Made by a program: the position numbers and the translations under genes. The notes under the pieces are model-generated. The model ran no database searches. It worked only from the letters and a program-made list of their open reading frames with translations, and had not been told where the DNA came from. Positions 31,311 through 46,100 of a stretch of DNA of 64,000 nucleotides are shown one piece after another (position 1 is the first letter of the stretch; each line of letters opens with the position of its first letter). Source of the stretch: Cliona cf. orientalis (Eukaryota > Porifera > Demospongiae > Clionaida > Clionaidae); assembly GCA_963930775.1 (NCBI GenBank), contig OZ005707.1, positions 6,324,001 through 6,388,000 on the forward strand. The letters are read 5' to 3'.

Positions 31311-32160
31311 ATGTCTGATCCTTCTACCTCACAGCCCAGTGGTCCAGCTCTTACCAAAGAGCAAGAAGCCGCGATGGGTAGTTCTGCTCCGCCGCCAGAA
31401 GCCTGGAGCCAACAGCCAGCGCCCCCAGCGTACACTCCTGGCACTGGTCAAGTAGCCTACGTCCCTGGAACCGCTCAACCCGTGGCCTACGTCCCTGGGA
31501 GCGCCCAACCTATTACTGTTATGGTGAGCGAGTGTAAGCTTAATCATAAAGTAATTAGTTGACTGAAAAAGTTTACGTAAACAACCACCATGGCTTTTAA
31601 TATTAATTTTAGGCTAGAGGCCCTTGGCTAGCGTTTGATTAATAATGATAATCACTTTACTGTGTATAAAACACTTTCTATGGCAGCCTCAACAAATGAT
31701 GGTGATTGAGCCGTCGCAGTTTATCACGGACTATCGAGGGTTTGCCATCGTCACGACAGTCATATTTGCCGTGCTGGGACCTCTCTCTCTTCTTACCGGT
31801 ATCCCTGCTGTGGTGGCCGCCTACAGAGTAAGCTGACATGCCATGCAAGGCTCCAATACTAGGATTTAATTCGTAGCCTTGATCGTCCCTAACAACACTG
31901 AAGGGCTGGGAGGGAGGGCCACTTGGGAGACAAGGCCAAGATTAGATATAATATGACTTAGAAGATACTTAAAAACGTTTGTGTTTTCCCCCCTGTAGTC
32001 TCGGAGAGAGCTGAAAGAAGGAAAATTACAGTCGGCTAGAAGTTTATCCATTCTTGCCGCCTATCTCTCAATCGCAACGCTTGTAATTGGGTTCTTGTGT
32101 ATGATGGCACTTATTCTGTTTCCAACGGGATTTCGGTTCCAGATAAACGGTGGACGTTAA
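31311..32160 (+). CDS. Small proline-rich two-TM protein, dispanin/CD225-like
   Basis: Three exons, 31311-31523, 31687-31827 and 31999-32160, give 171 residues. The N-terminus is Pro/Ala-rich with short repeats (TPGTGQ, VPGTAQPVAYVPGSAQP). Two hydrophobic helices follow: FAIVTTVIFAVLGPLSLLTG and ILAAYLSIATLVIGFLCMMA, separated by a basic loop (YRSRRELKEGKLQSARS). This proline-rich tail plus two helices with a basic, conserved loop resembles CD225/dispanin (IFITM-related) proteins, but the similarity is by pattern and I would not name an orthologue. Start chosen at the first ATG of the frame. Confidence 0.6.
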
Positions 32161-32385
32161 CTGTGACAGATTAAAGACCTACCTAAATCTAAATATTATT
32201 ATAATATTATGTGTATGTTGTGTATTTTTATACCATTTTTCAATAATACAGTGCAGCTATGGTGATACCTGACCAAATCCAAGTTCATGAACTGGAATGA
32301 TAAACATTAGGGTTAAAGTTCAAGGGTGCATGTCTAGTCTGTCACTATGGTTCACAACTAATAATAGCATTATAATACAGCTGCA

Positions 32386-35300
32386 TCACACAGTTACAGT
32401 TGTAGCGTTGACATCTTTACTGACCACCCGTCTTCCACTCTGCTTCCAGTCAGTAGCTATAGCTGACCTAGTCACTGAGCTACCATCATCCACTCCCAGA
32501 CCATCTTCACTCCCACCAATAATCAATACATTTTCATTGCTCTGTTCAATCAGTGTGTCAAAATCACACGATCTATATATTATTTTTCAAACAGCTGCTC
32601 TTACCTGATACGAGGAGAGAACACTCTCCAACTCCCTGATTCTCTTACGGAGAGTGTCTTCAGTGCCGAAAGCAGTGGTACCTCGCTGTAATTGCAGACT
32701 CCCCACTATGCCTGCTGATGTAATGTCACCAGTGTGGGTGTCACTGAAGACATTCTCACCTTTGGGATCTTTATACAGTCCTATCATCTATACACGAAAA
32801 TATTAGTGATAAACTGCATGCGATATTGTCTGACCGTCATTGAATAAAGGATAAGGTGAACATGCACACACCGCAAGCCACACAATATCTCACACATAAC
32901 ACAACACCAACAAAACCCTCTCAGTATCTACATAGGGAATTACCAATAGCTAAATCACATGATATGTAGCCCTAAACAAAGCCATTGCATTAGAAGCATG
33001 CATACCAACATATGCGTACCTTTGGTATAAACAGTAACCCTAGTATGGCTGTACCAGAGAAGAGGAGAGCAATGGCAAACAGGGCTGTGTGAATATTGAT
33101 GTAGTCAGTCAGGGTAAAGTGAGTGAGAGTGGACAGTAGCAGCCCAAGGCTGGAGACATAGACAGCCGCAACTATGTACTTGGCATCATTGAGACCTTTG
33201 ACCTTGACACGTGGTATACAAATGGCCAGAAAAAAGGCCAAAATTTGAAGGAGACCTTTGTAGACGGAGAGAATACCCACTGCTACCCTCTCAGCAGTAG
33301 ACTGGCAGATTAGAATATAATGCTTGGTTACGTTCTTCACATCCTGTAAAACAGCACAATTCAATAACGGTACAAATTTATTGTGCACTCCGACCGTCAC
33401 AGACTCGGACATATAGCCAGTTAATGGTATATAATGCGCAAACTATAGCTATATACTTACTCCTTCCACTGTCTGAGGATTTTCTCTATGAATCACACGC
33501 TCAACAATCTGTAGATTCAGACCACCTACAACTGCAGAGAACACGACAAGCACCAGAAGATCAACAATGACCATTATTAGCACGACAACAGCGAGCATCC
33601 AATCTTGAAAGAACTGTACATACGAAAAATATTTAGCTATGGAGGCACCCAAATAATATGAAGAGTGATGAGCCTTAGCTAGCTCACCTTCTTTCTCTTA
33701 GGAGTGGGGTTACTGAAGATAAGATAGACCCTGAACATCTTCATGATGATGGTGCCAAACGCAAGAGACACACCTATAGATAAGAACCACAGCCGAGCTA
33801 CGCAGAGCCTTGATACCACTGATTCACTCTGGGTAGGGATTGCAAAGAAAACTGCAGCTGTGTAGAGAACCACCACTCCAAGCACTATGATATTGTTCAG
33901 CTTAGGACTGCTCAAGCGAATCAACCTGTGAAAAATTAATAGTCATCTTTTGTCATCGATAGTGCATCATCTCTCAGTCTGCATGCATGTACAGTACGTA
34001 TGATTAATTTTGTTTGTACTTTCTATTTCTGAAGATGTAGTTGAAGGCCAAGCAAGCAATGGCAAAGAGGATACCAGCAGCTGCTAGCAAGTAGATGACA
34101 ACAACAAGAGGAATGAATGCTGTCTGAATATCTTCTCCTGGCACTCCATCATAAGGAACTCCATCTGTGCATGCACAAGTGCATGTAGGGGTGGGGGGTG
34201 AGGGCAGTGGTACAGGTGAGTGTGTGTATAATTATACGTATGACATTGTGTGTATCAGATGCACTGTACATACTTGGCCAGATAGCATTCACATTTCCAG
34301 ATAGACCACTTGAGTCTTCAAGCATCACGAATGTCCCAATCTCCACCCAATTCAATCCATCTCCACCTGAAATTGATACATAAGGCTTCCAATATTAATT
34401 TGCTACAATTTGCAGCTGCATAGCTACCAATTCTAAGTTGGTGAACAGAAAGAATCTTTGTTATACGAATCCCCATTGTGTTGAATGATACATCTCTCTG
34501 TATGACAGAATACAATGGAAATCTTATAGTCTAAAATTCAAGCAAAAAACAATTAAATCCTCACCGTGATTCCATTAAATGATGTGTTGCTAAGGTGACC
34601 AAAAGTGATGTTGGTCAGGGCATCACTCCTGTAGTTGAAGTCCTCCAGGCCAAACAAAGTACCATTTGGAAGCCCATAGGCAGAAGCCAGCCTGGAGTTT
34701 ACTTCATTATCACTGATATCTGCATAAAAATATAATTATTATCCAGCAAACTTGTTTCATTACAAAAGTTCACTACTAACTGGGTACTAGAGTACAAGTG
34801 GAGGACAAATTAATGAACAGTATTGATACATTACCTGCCAAGGTTTGATTGAGAGCATATGCCAGAGTTAAGGTTGCATCGAAGCAGTACTGAGCATAGA
34901 GTGACCGGCTAAAGTAGTGTGGGGCCACCCCAAGCTGACCTTTCTCTTTTGACAGGTACTCAGCACCAGTCTAGAAAGCAGTAAAAGCATCAATAATATA
35001 TGAAAGATCAACTGTTACACCACACCATAATCAAGAATTGCTGTAGCCTTAATTCTTACAATTCCGACATCTGTTGTGACATCCTTATTCTTCAAGTAAT
35101 CCGACAGGACAAAGTTGAAAGCCAATGAGTGCATCAGAACACTCTCCCTCTCCTCCGGGGTGCAGGTGAGGTTGATGTCAGACACTCCACTCTCTTTCAG
35201 CCACCATCTTTCCTCGTACCACTGAAATGTCAGCAGCAGATGGGTGGGGTAGTGTACACCGCGATGAACGGCCTGTATTAGTTATGAAAGTGTGATCTTA

Positions 35301-36379
35301 TGCAAGTGTGTATAGCTACTGAGGGACGTCCATGATATTTTTATCTTACCTCACATAAGAGTGCTTGTGCATAATTCTCATATGTAGCAATGACATAGAT
35401 TCTCTCTTCAGGAATCTACATTAATTCAGAGTGTATTCAAGCTTATAGTATATTATGGAATTCTTACCGAGAAAGGCAGTACTTTGAGGTCTGATAATCC
35501 AATGTTTGTAGAGAAAGTATCCTCCCTGTATAAGATTCGATTGTTTGCGTCTTCATCTGTTAATAACTCCTTTAGTCTTCTTGTCATCTACAGATAAACC
35601 AGCACTGAGCTATTATAATACTTTCATAGCAAAATTGAAGTACAAGCTGACCTCTGTGAAAAGATTCTCCTCTTGCACAATCAGTGTTACATGCCTCCAG
35701 CCATAGCGTCGAAAAACACCAACATATCCGTTGGCAATATCCACCATGCTTGGTAGCAGCTGAAAGTACCTCCTAAACCTGCTCCTGTCCGATAATACTG
35801 GTGAAGTTGAAGCACAAGAGAGCCGCACAATATATTTATAGAATCACTGATTTACATTTCATTCCCAGTAGCCATACACCTGTGTGATGTTGAACTGGTG
35901 TGATATCTCAGCTGTTGGCTCAGTAGCTGGTGAGCATCCTGCTCCAATGACAGCCAGCTTCTGGTACCGAGTTTCAGCAAGTATCTGGTGAAAGAAAGCG
36001 TCTAATGCTGGGGTCTTCTGACACTGCATATTAAAGATAATATGATTCAAGTCATAATTTATGGCTATATCATCACAGTCTGTGAAGCAAAGAGGCAGCC
36101 ACTAACTTTTGAATCAGAGAGGATGTAGTGTAGAGAGTATCCATTGAGCAGGTTGCTATCATTGCTATTGATGATATCCAGGGCAACATTCACTCCAGGG
36201 ACAACACCAGAGCTGTTGAAATTCTCCCCAAAGGAAACTATCAGGCTGAAGAAGATAGCCTTTCTATCTGTTGGAAGAGGCCAGGGATAGATGCGGCCAC
36301 TTCCATCATATCTACTGGCTTCACATCTTAGCAGCACAATGGCAAGAAGAATGATTATTAGTGGTCGAAAATTCACCAT
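32386..36379 (-). CDS. Metabotropic GABA-B-type receptor (class C GPCR), copy 1
   Basis: Signal peptide in exon 1 (MVNFRPLIIILLAIVLLRCE; start 36379). The extracellular periplasmic-binding-protein-like domain follows (LPTDRKAIFFSLIVSF; VNVALDIINSND; LAVIGAGCSPATEP; YFQLLPSMVDIANGYVGVF). No cysteine-rich domain follows, which is typical of GABA-B and not of mGluRs. Seven helices start in the exon at about 34020-34165 (AFIPLVVVIYLLAAAGILFA). Then LIRLSSPKLNNIIVLG, FGTIIMKMFRVYLIFSN, DWMLAVVVLIMVIVDLLV and FSGTAILGLLFIPK. The cytoplasmic tail has a short coiled-coil-like stretch (TEDTLRKRIRELESVLSSYQ) and a final exon ending at TGA 32386-32388. Predicted cell-surface receptor signalling through G proteins; ligand unknown. 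Confidence 0.85.
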
Positions 36380-36618
36380 GATCGATCACTTAGTAATGCC
36401 TATCTGTTCATATAGTTATCTGCTGCCCAGTCTAGAGTCTAATGTGCTGAGTAAAAAGGTGTGCGGCTACTTTAGTTTTGTAGCTACCTGCCAGTTTAAA
36501 GTTCTTGAAACCGTACAGAAGATGTGAATAGTACTAGACTAGACTCATATAAGATTGTGAGCAAGTATGTACATTATTCAAAGCATGACATTGTATAACA
36601 TAGAAAACACTTTCATGA

Positions 36619-39600
36619 TCAATCTGCTATCTTAATTTCCGAGTCTTTCTCTGCAGTATCTGATACACCAAGTCTGTGCTGTTCTCCATTTGGCCTTAAG
36701 TTTGTGGAATCAGAAGTACTATTAACTGCTGATACATTTCCCTATAATTTAGCCATTAGCAAAGTAGAAATACCCATAAATGCTTAGTATCATACTTGTG
36801 TGGAATTATGTAATAGCGTACAGTGTATGTTGAAATTAGATTTTCCAGCTGCCTAATTCTCCTTCTCAGGGTATCTTCAGTGCTGAGCTGGAGTTCTCGC
36901 TGCTGTTGTGCTGGCAATGACCCCAAATCGATATCACGAGTGGGTGAGTCGCTAAACACGTTTTCACCCTTGGGATCTTTATACAATGCAATCATCTGCA
37001 TAGGATGTCATATAATATTATTACAGTCAGCTCAAAACCAATTATAGCAATATGCATGGATAATTACCTTTGGTATGAATAGTAGTCCAAGAATGGCTGT
37101 TCCTGAGAACCCTAGAGCAACGGCAAAGAGTACAGCATGCACATTTTCGTACTCAACAAGCGTAAAGTGAGTGAGGGTTGCCAGAACGAGCCCAAGGCTT
37201 GAGGCATAGACAGCGGCAATGATGAACTTGGCTTCGTTCAATCCCTTGATTTTAATCCGCTGGGTTCTGATGGCCAGGATGAATGCCACTAATTGCAGGA
37301 GCACTTTGTAGACGGAGAGGACAGCCACTGAAATTCTTTGTTCGGTGGATCGACAGATGTGAATAAAATGCTCAGTGACATGCTTCACATCCTGCACCAT
37401 GATATTCAATAATAGAAAATCTATTGTCATTTTCATAAAAATCAATGAAAGTGGAAACACACGGCCTAGAAACAAGACTATCCCAAGTATTCATGTCAGG
37501 CAGGTGAAAATCAGTTATAGTAGCTTTTTTCAAGCTAGTCAGCCTAGCATCTGAGTGTATCTTAGCCAGTGGTGTCACCAGAGGGTGCATATGGGCTCAT
37601 TTGCACCCAATCCATGCACCTGTGCACCATCCTATGTACGACATGTGTAGCTCTATTTATCTATAGCCTGTCACAGTGCACATTTCACTACACTAATATA
37701 ACATATCTAATACTACAATGTCATGTATACACTTCCACTAGCTCTGTGCATCCACCTATACAGTTACTTTCAATAAGTTGCACCCTTACCCCTGTCACTG
37801 TTTGACGATTCTCTCTATGTGGCACAACTTGAACAAGTGGGAGATTGAGGCCACTCACGACTCCTGTGAATACGATCAGTACCAGAAGATCGATGACGAC
37901 CATTACCAGAACTCCAACAGCAAGCATCCAATCTTGAAGGAACTATTGAATAAAATTAACAAGTATGCACAGTGGATTCTCAAGATTAATATGATAACAT
38001 TAGTGACCGAAGTTTATAAAAATTGCTGGCTCACCTTCTTTCTCTTAGGAGTGGGGTTACTAAAGATAATGTAGACCCTGAACATCTTCATAATGATGGT
38101 ACCAAACGCCAGAGACACGCCAAGAGCCAAGAACCATAGCCGAGCTATGCAGAGCCCATGGATGACAGACTTGCTGTGAGTTGGGATGACAAATAGCACC
38201 ATTGAAACATAGAGGATAATGACCCCAAACACTGTGATGATATTCAGCTTTGGACTGCTTAGACGAATCAATCTGTGAGTGTATGTGTGTGTGTGGGAGA
38301 GAGAGGGGGAGGAAGAGAGAGAGAGAAATGATTTTGCATTCATAGCAGCCGCCGATTCCAACTCAAATTGAGCATATATGTAAACCACTTCTAAAGTGAT
38401 GATCATACACATACAAACTGCACTGGTCCTGTTCAGTACACATAACTACAAATTGCCTGATAGTCTTAATTTACTGACCATGTCTGGAGAGCAATCATGC
38501 AGTGATTCTTAATTGGTGGTTTTCCACAACACAGAGATGCTACTGGTCAGTTGCCCAGTGGAAAGGTAAACAGGATAGTGGTTCTCAAGTGCTTAATTCA
38601 GTTAAGGTGCAATCACAAACACTTTCTATATTATAGTGATATAGCCAGGTGGCTCCCTCTAGAACACAAATACCTACTTTTTATTTCTGAAGATGAGGTT
38701 AAAGGTGAGACAAATAATGGAGAACACGACACCAGCGGCTGCGAATATGTAGATCACTACAACTAGGGGAATGAATGCCGTCGCAATATCTGTAGCGGGC
38801 ACACCATCAAAAGGAACTCCATCTAAATTCATGTGTGTATGGGTAAATTTACATGAGTGTGCGTGTATAAATACAAGTGTGCACGTGTGAGCATGTGCAC
38901 AACTTAATAACTCACTGGGCCAACTGGCAGTCAGCATGTTTCCAGATTGATTATCAAAGGTATAGCTATCTGAGCCGTCCAGCATCATGAATGATCCAAC
39001 CTTTACCCAATTTAGGTCACTGCCAACTGCATCAGTACACAAGAAATAACTGTTACATTAATTTTATAGTATTGGCTGTACAACTAGAAGGTATAATGTT
39101 GACTGAGAGTATACATCTAATTATTAATAGTAAGATTGCTTAATGTCCAAGAAGCTCAATGGCTATAATTATGTACTTCAGTCTCTATCATGGTAATTGG
39201 TTTTGGGAGCCTCAAGTTCTGGCATCCCATGGTAGTAATTATTCTAATAGGAAGAATTATGCAAAACTGATGATTTACCAGTTCTGAATTGATAAACAGA
39301 AGGGTGGCTTGTTGTGCGAATCCCATTTTCATCAAACGAGACAGCTCCCTGCATAATTGTATGCATTATGCAGATGATAAATGAATCGAGGCACATGATT
39401 AATTCTGTGAGTGCATTACTCACTGTAATTCCGTTTAACCAGGAGGTATTGCTGAGGTGGCCAAATATGATGTTGGTTAGAGCATCACTCCGGTAGTTAA
39501 AATCCTCCAAGCTGAAGAACGTGCCGTTAGGAAGCCCGTATGCAGAAGCCAACTTCATATTGATGCCACTATTACTAATATCTGTAGTAGTACATTATGT

Positions 39601-41574
39601 AGTACCATTTCCTTAATTAACACCACCAGCATGCATACATTACAACATTCCCAATAGTTGACTTAATAGAGAAGATAAGCATCTACATAGTTATTATTGG
39701 TGTGATCATGAAAGTATATTAATGATTGTGTACCTGCCAAGGTTTGGTTGAGGGCATATGCCAGAGTTAGAATTGCATCAAAGCAGTATTGAGCATAGAG
39801 TGACTGGTTGAAGTAGTATGGGGCAATTCCAAGATGACCACGCTCCACTGTAAGGTACTCTTCCCCACTCTAATCAGAAGATATTTTCACAAACAGGTTT
39901 TGTTTCATATCAACAACTAGATCAGTTATTACTATAATATTATGTATTCATGATTGGAAGCACATGATGCATGCAATATTGTGCCAGGGCATGGAGTGAA
40001 TTCAGGAAAGCATTATTCACATAGTATACGGTATACTATGTGAATAATACTATGTGAATAATGCTTTCCTGAATTCACTCCATGCCCTGCAGCATCTACT
40101 TATAGTTCTTCATGCATCATAGCTACTGAATTCTATTGTCTATATAGAACATCTTTAATCTAAACTAAGTCTTGTAAACTTACAATTCCTACATCAGTTG
40201 TGACATTCTCATTCTTCCTGTGACTGACAGGAGGAAGTATGAAGTTGAATCCCAGTGAGTATACCAAAACACTCTCCCTTTCATCTGCAGTGCAGGTGAG
40301 GCTCACGTCAGTGTTTTCTTTCAGCCACCACCTTTCCTCATACCAATGAAAGGTCAACAGCAGATGAGTGGGATAGTGTGCACCAAGATGAAAAGCCTAC
40401 ATGCAGTGTGTTTTGAGTTGTAATACACACAAATAATGTCAATACTAGCTACTGTATCCACTCAGTTGTTGTTTTTTGTTTTTTTTTTCAAGATTTGTAC
40501 CTTACACAGAAGTGCTCTTGCATAGTTTTCATACGTTGCAATGAGGTATATTCTTTCGTCAGTTACCTACAAGAATATAATGTTACATTGCTCCACGCAT
40601 GATTCCAAGTGATCACAGTCTTTTGTTATTTATACAACTCTCTCACTGTGAAAGGTTCAATGGAAAGATCTGACAATCCTACTTTGGAAGAAAAGGTGTA
40701 TTCTGAGTACATAATCTTTTGTTCTTCCAACAAATCCTTCAACAGTTCCACCATCTATAGAAAAACAAAAGCCACAGTAATCAACAACTGCGTTATGCTA
40801 ATCATCTATAGCTACTCCAGAATGATACATACCAAAGTGAAAATGCTTTCTTCTTGAACAATGAGTGTAACTCGCTTCCAGCTGTAGTACTGAAACACAC
40901 CAATGTAGCCGTAAACAATGTCCAGCATGCTCGGCAGCAGCTGAAAGTACTTTCTAAACCGCCTTCTATCTGACAATACTGGGGATGCAGAGGCACAAGA
41001 GAGCTGAAGAAAATAAAATTTTAAGTAAAAATTAATTAGCAAAGATTTGGTCAGGGTTAGAAAATTAAGTCGAACCTGTGTGATGTTGAACTGGTGTGAT
41101 ATCTCAGCTGTTGGCTCGGTAGCTGGTGAGCATCCTGCTCCGATAACAGCCAGCTTCTGGTACTGAGTTTCAGCAAGTATCTGGTGAAAGAAAGCGTCTA
41201 ATGCTGGGGTCTTCTGACACTGCACATAAAGACAGTATGATTCAAGTTATAATTTATGGCTATATCATCATCACAGTCTGTGAAGCAAAGAGGCAGCCAC
41301 TAACTTTTGAATCAGAGAGGATGTAGTGTAGAGAGTATCCATTGAGCAGGTTGCTATCATTGCTGTTGATGATGTCCAGGGCAACATTCACTCCAGGGAC
41401 CATACCAGAGCTGTCAAAACCTTCACTAAACGAAGTTAGCAGGCTAAAGAAGAGTGGCTGCCTGTCCTGGGGAAGAGGCCAGGGATAGATCTGCTCTGTT
41501 GGATCATAGCCACCCGAGTAGCCACCGCTCACTGACAGCACAAAAACAACCAGGAAGAAAGATACTAACCGCAT
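36619..41574 (-). CDS. Metabotropic GABA-B-type receptor (class C GPCR), copy 2
   Basis: Tandem paralogue of copy 1, same strand, 240 bases upstream of the copy 1 start. Exon 1 starts MRLVSFFLVVFVLSVSGGYS at 41574. The ligand-binding domain, 7TM region (LIRLSSPKLNIITVFGVIIL; FGTIIMKMFRVYIIFSN; DWMLAVGVLVMVVIDLLVL; FSGTAILGLLFIPK) and tail coiled coil (STEDTLRRRIRQLENLISTY) follow the same exon plan; stop TGA at 36619-36621. Introns are longer than in copy 1 and one holds a large palindrome (39985-40088). Exons 1-2 and the intron between them are nearly identical to copy 1 while others are clearly diverged. Confidence 0.85.
39985..40088. repeat. Near-perfect 45 bp-arm palindrome in receptor intron
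   Basis: Left arm 39985-40029 (cagggcatggagtgaattca ... tagtatac) is exactly repeated in reverse complement on the right, interrupted only by a ~15-base duplication of 'actatgtgaataat' within the right arm. Would form a long hairpin. No coding. Confidence 0.85.
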
Positions 41575-41782
41575 TTTTGAATTTTTTTACAGCAACTTCG
41601 CGGATACAATGCAGAGCACTAACTGCACATTATTACGTTGCACAGCGATAATAGATCCGAAACCATACTGCGGCACTATTAGTTTACATAGTCCAAAGTT
41701 TATGATGCGTGACAAATTGACCACACCTATCATCCACAAACGTTTCATGTATTCATTGGCCATTATAGAATGATATGGTGAT

Positions 41783-43138
<1,356 letters not shown>

Positions 43139-46100
43139 ATGAAAATGTACTGGACATTCTTGAATTGTATGATATTATGGATGCTAATGACTGCAATACA
43201 GCCTGTCTGCTCTTCAACACTACCAGTAACCAGTAAGGTGTTCGTGGATAGTGTTAAAAGAATGCACAAAGGCTGCCTCATTTACGTTTCCTTAACACCT
43301 ACTCTTCTGAGCATATGTTGCTGAAATTTTATCCTGTAAATAACCTCCTGCTTGTGGCCTACTGTAAATCCAAGCCTGGCTTCACTTCCAATAGACTGGG
43401 GTAGAGATAACACAATTAGAGTGACCAGATGAAAGAAAGGGACTCCTTTACCTCTTACCACTACGTTTACACACAGTCCACTGATACACTACCCCCTAAT
43501 TGCCATCACCAAACTATAATTGCCATTCCATAATAGCAATAGCATCACTATAATACTTTTCACAAAATTATACAACTAATAATAATGCTATAACATACTG
43601 CAGTTGATGTTTTGAATGCTGTTGGACTTCGAGATGGGAACATTGAAGAGGCTGGTGCATCACTGGCATTTGGACCAAACGGTTTACTGGATGCATACGC
43701 ACTAACAGAAGAGCTTGCTGCTCCAACCACTGGAAGAGAGTGGGAGTTGATTAGGGCAGACTTTGACACACAATTTGGAATCTATTTAACTTTTGACGCT
43801 CTTGGATACACTGGCTCCATCGTCTCAATAGGCGATGAAGATTTGTCGAAGTTTGTTCTGTCTCTGAATAGCTCAGCAGAAGTGATAGATGAAACACAAC
43901 TGCTTCGTGTTCTTCTTCCCAATTATTCATTGCATTACGACATTGAGATACCATCTCAGGGTGATAGTGGATTTCAGAGTATAGGGATTGCTCTAGAAGA
44001 ACAGCGTCTAGTTATCGTGGTCAACTGCACTGTGGTTGACATCGTACCAGTCGACTTCGCCATTGGAAATCTACCTAACGCAAGTGCTGATATTGCAATA
44101 TTCAGTGAGCCTACCACCGTAAGTTTTGTGCTAAATTTTGTATGTGTCTACATTAATTAAGAAGTATGATATCTATTCACAACATAATTATTAGGTTCAT
44201 TCTCTATTGATATCCAACAGCCCAGCAGTATCGTCCACTGGTTGTGCATCGGTGAGCAATTAAATTGTCAACTTTTCATTCATGGCAATGAATCAGTTTA
44301 ACCCATTATTTCTCATTTTTCAAATAATAGACCAGAAATCTACCAGGACCACAGGTGAGAATAAAAAAAATTAGCTAGCTATTTGACCTTCATTTGTTGC
44401 CTATTATGTAACATAGGGACCACCAGGCCCAAGCGGGCCACCGGGAGATCGTGGTTCACCAGGTCCACAAGTGAGTACACAAATTTAAAACTGCGTGCAT
44501 ATGAACTACAATACCGTAGTTAGATACAAAACTATCACACTACCATATTATGACTTATGGCAGGGAGATCCCGGTCCACCTGGTCCCACAGGAGAGCCAG
44601 GCAGAGATGGAGAAATGGTACAATTCAATAAATTTCTAAAGTTCATTTTATTGTCGTATATTTTTGCATGCAGGGTCCCACAGGAGCACCTGGCGATGCT
44701 GGCCCCCCAGGACCAATGGGACCTCCTGGAAATCCAGTATGCTGCATGTCAAATAACGTATATCATGTGTGTAGCTATCAATGGTAGTGTACTGCATACT
44801 CCATGATATGACATGTATTTAGGGTGATCCAGGCACGCAGGGTCCTACTGGGGCACCTGGTGAACCAGGACAACCGGTGAGCAGCATTAGCAATTTTGTG
44901 TATGATGGCGTCATAGTAGGGAATTTATGTGCTCTGCAGGGGACACCTGGTCCACCTGGAGAGAATGGAGAGCAAGGAATGAAAGGAGATCCTGGAGATC
45001 CAGTAAATTATATAGAAACTACTATCATAATGGTTACATTAAGCTTGTAATTGTGTACATTAAAGAGTAGCGTTTGAAATGGTGAATATGATTATTGAAG
45101 GGGCGTACCCATAATTAATGAAGCTGCTATGCTTGATTTATAGGGAGAGCCTGGGGCAACTGGAGCACCAGGAGCTCCAGGAAATCCTGGAAGATTTGGA
45201 CCACCTGGCAAAGACGTATGAAAATTAATTTCAATTAATATACTATAATATCGATGAATACTCTGTACTTACAGGGATTAGCTGGTCCACCAGGCGATCC
45301 AGGACCTGCTGGCCCGCCAGGCAGAAAGGGATTACCTGGAAGCAATGTATGTGCATAATATTATTTTATTCAGTGTTATCATTGACAGTATTCTCACTAT
45401 TGTACGTAAATGTGTATAGGGAACTACAGGTCCTCCAGGAGAGTCCGGAGAGCAAGGCTTACCCGGAGACCCTGGAATACCTGTAAGAACTCAAAACTTT
45501 AACTAATAGGACATCCGAAATCACAGATTTTGTCGTATGTATCCATACTATGATAGGGAAGAAAAGGTCCTCCCGGTGCACGAGGACCACCTGGAGAGAA
45601 TGGAACAGCTGGAGTTCCTGGAGAGCCAGTATGTCGTCAAACTGTAATTTAGCAGCTTGTAGCTATAGCTGATGAGATATTGAGGACTGTGATAGGATCG
45701 ATCTCTATTCGATATTTACCCAGGCTTGAACTATGATATCATTAATATTGTACAGGGTACTCCCGGACTCCCTGGCTCAAATGGCACAGATGGAGATGAT
45801 GGTTTGCCAGGAGAGAAAGGGGAGACTGGTAGAAAGGGCAGACCCGGAGACCCTGTATGTGGGCAATGATGAAACGCACGTATATAGAGTCTAGCTAAAT
45901 TGAGAAAATCTTTATAGGGTGAGAAGGGACAACCAGGGCTCCCTGGAGATCCCGGGCCGACTGGAGCACCAGGAAGATTCGGCCCCCCTGGAAAAGATGT
46001 GTGTAAATGTAACACTTGTATTGTGTAGCTGTGTAGTAAATATGCTCTAATTTTGAATATTAGGGTGAAATTGGTCCACCTGGCCCCACTGGAGCTCCAG

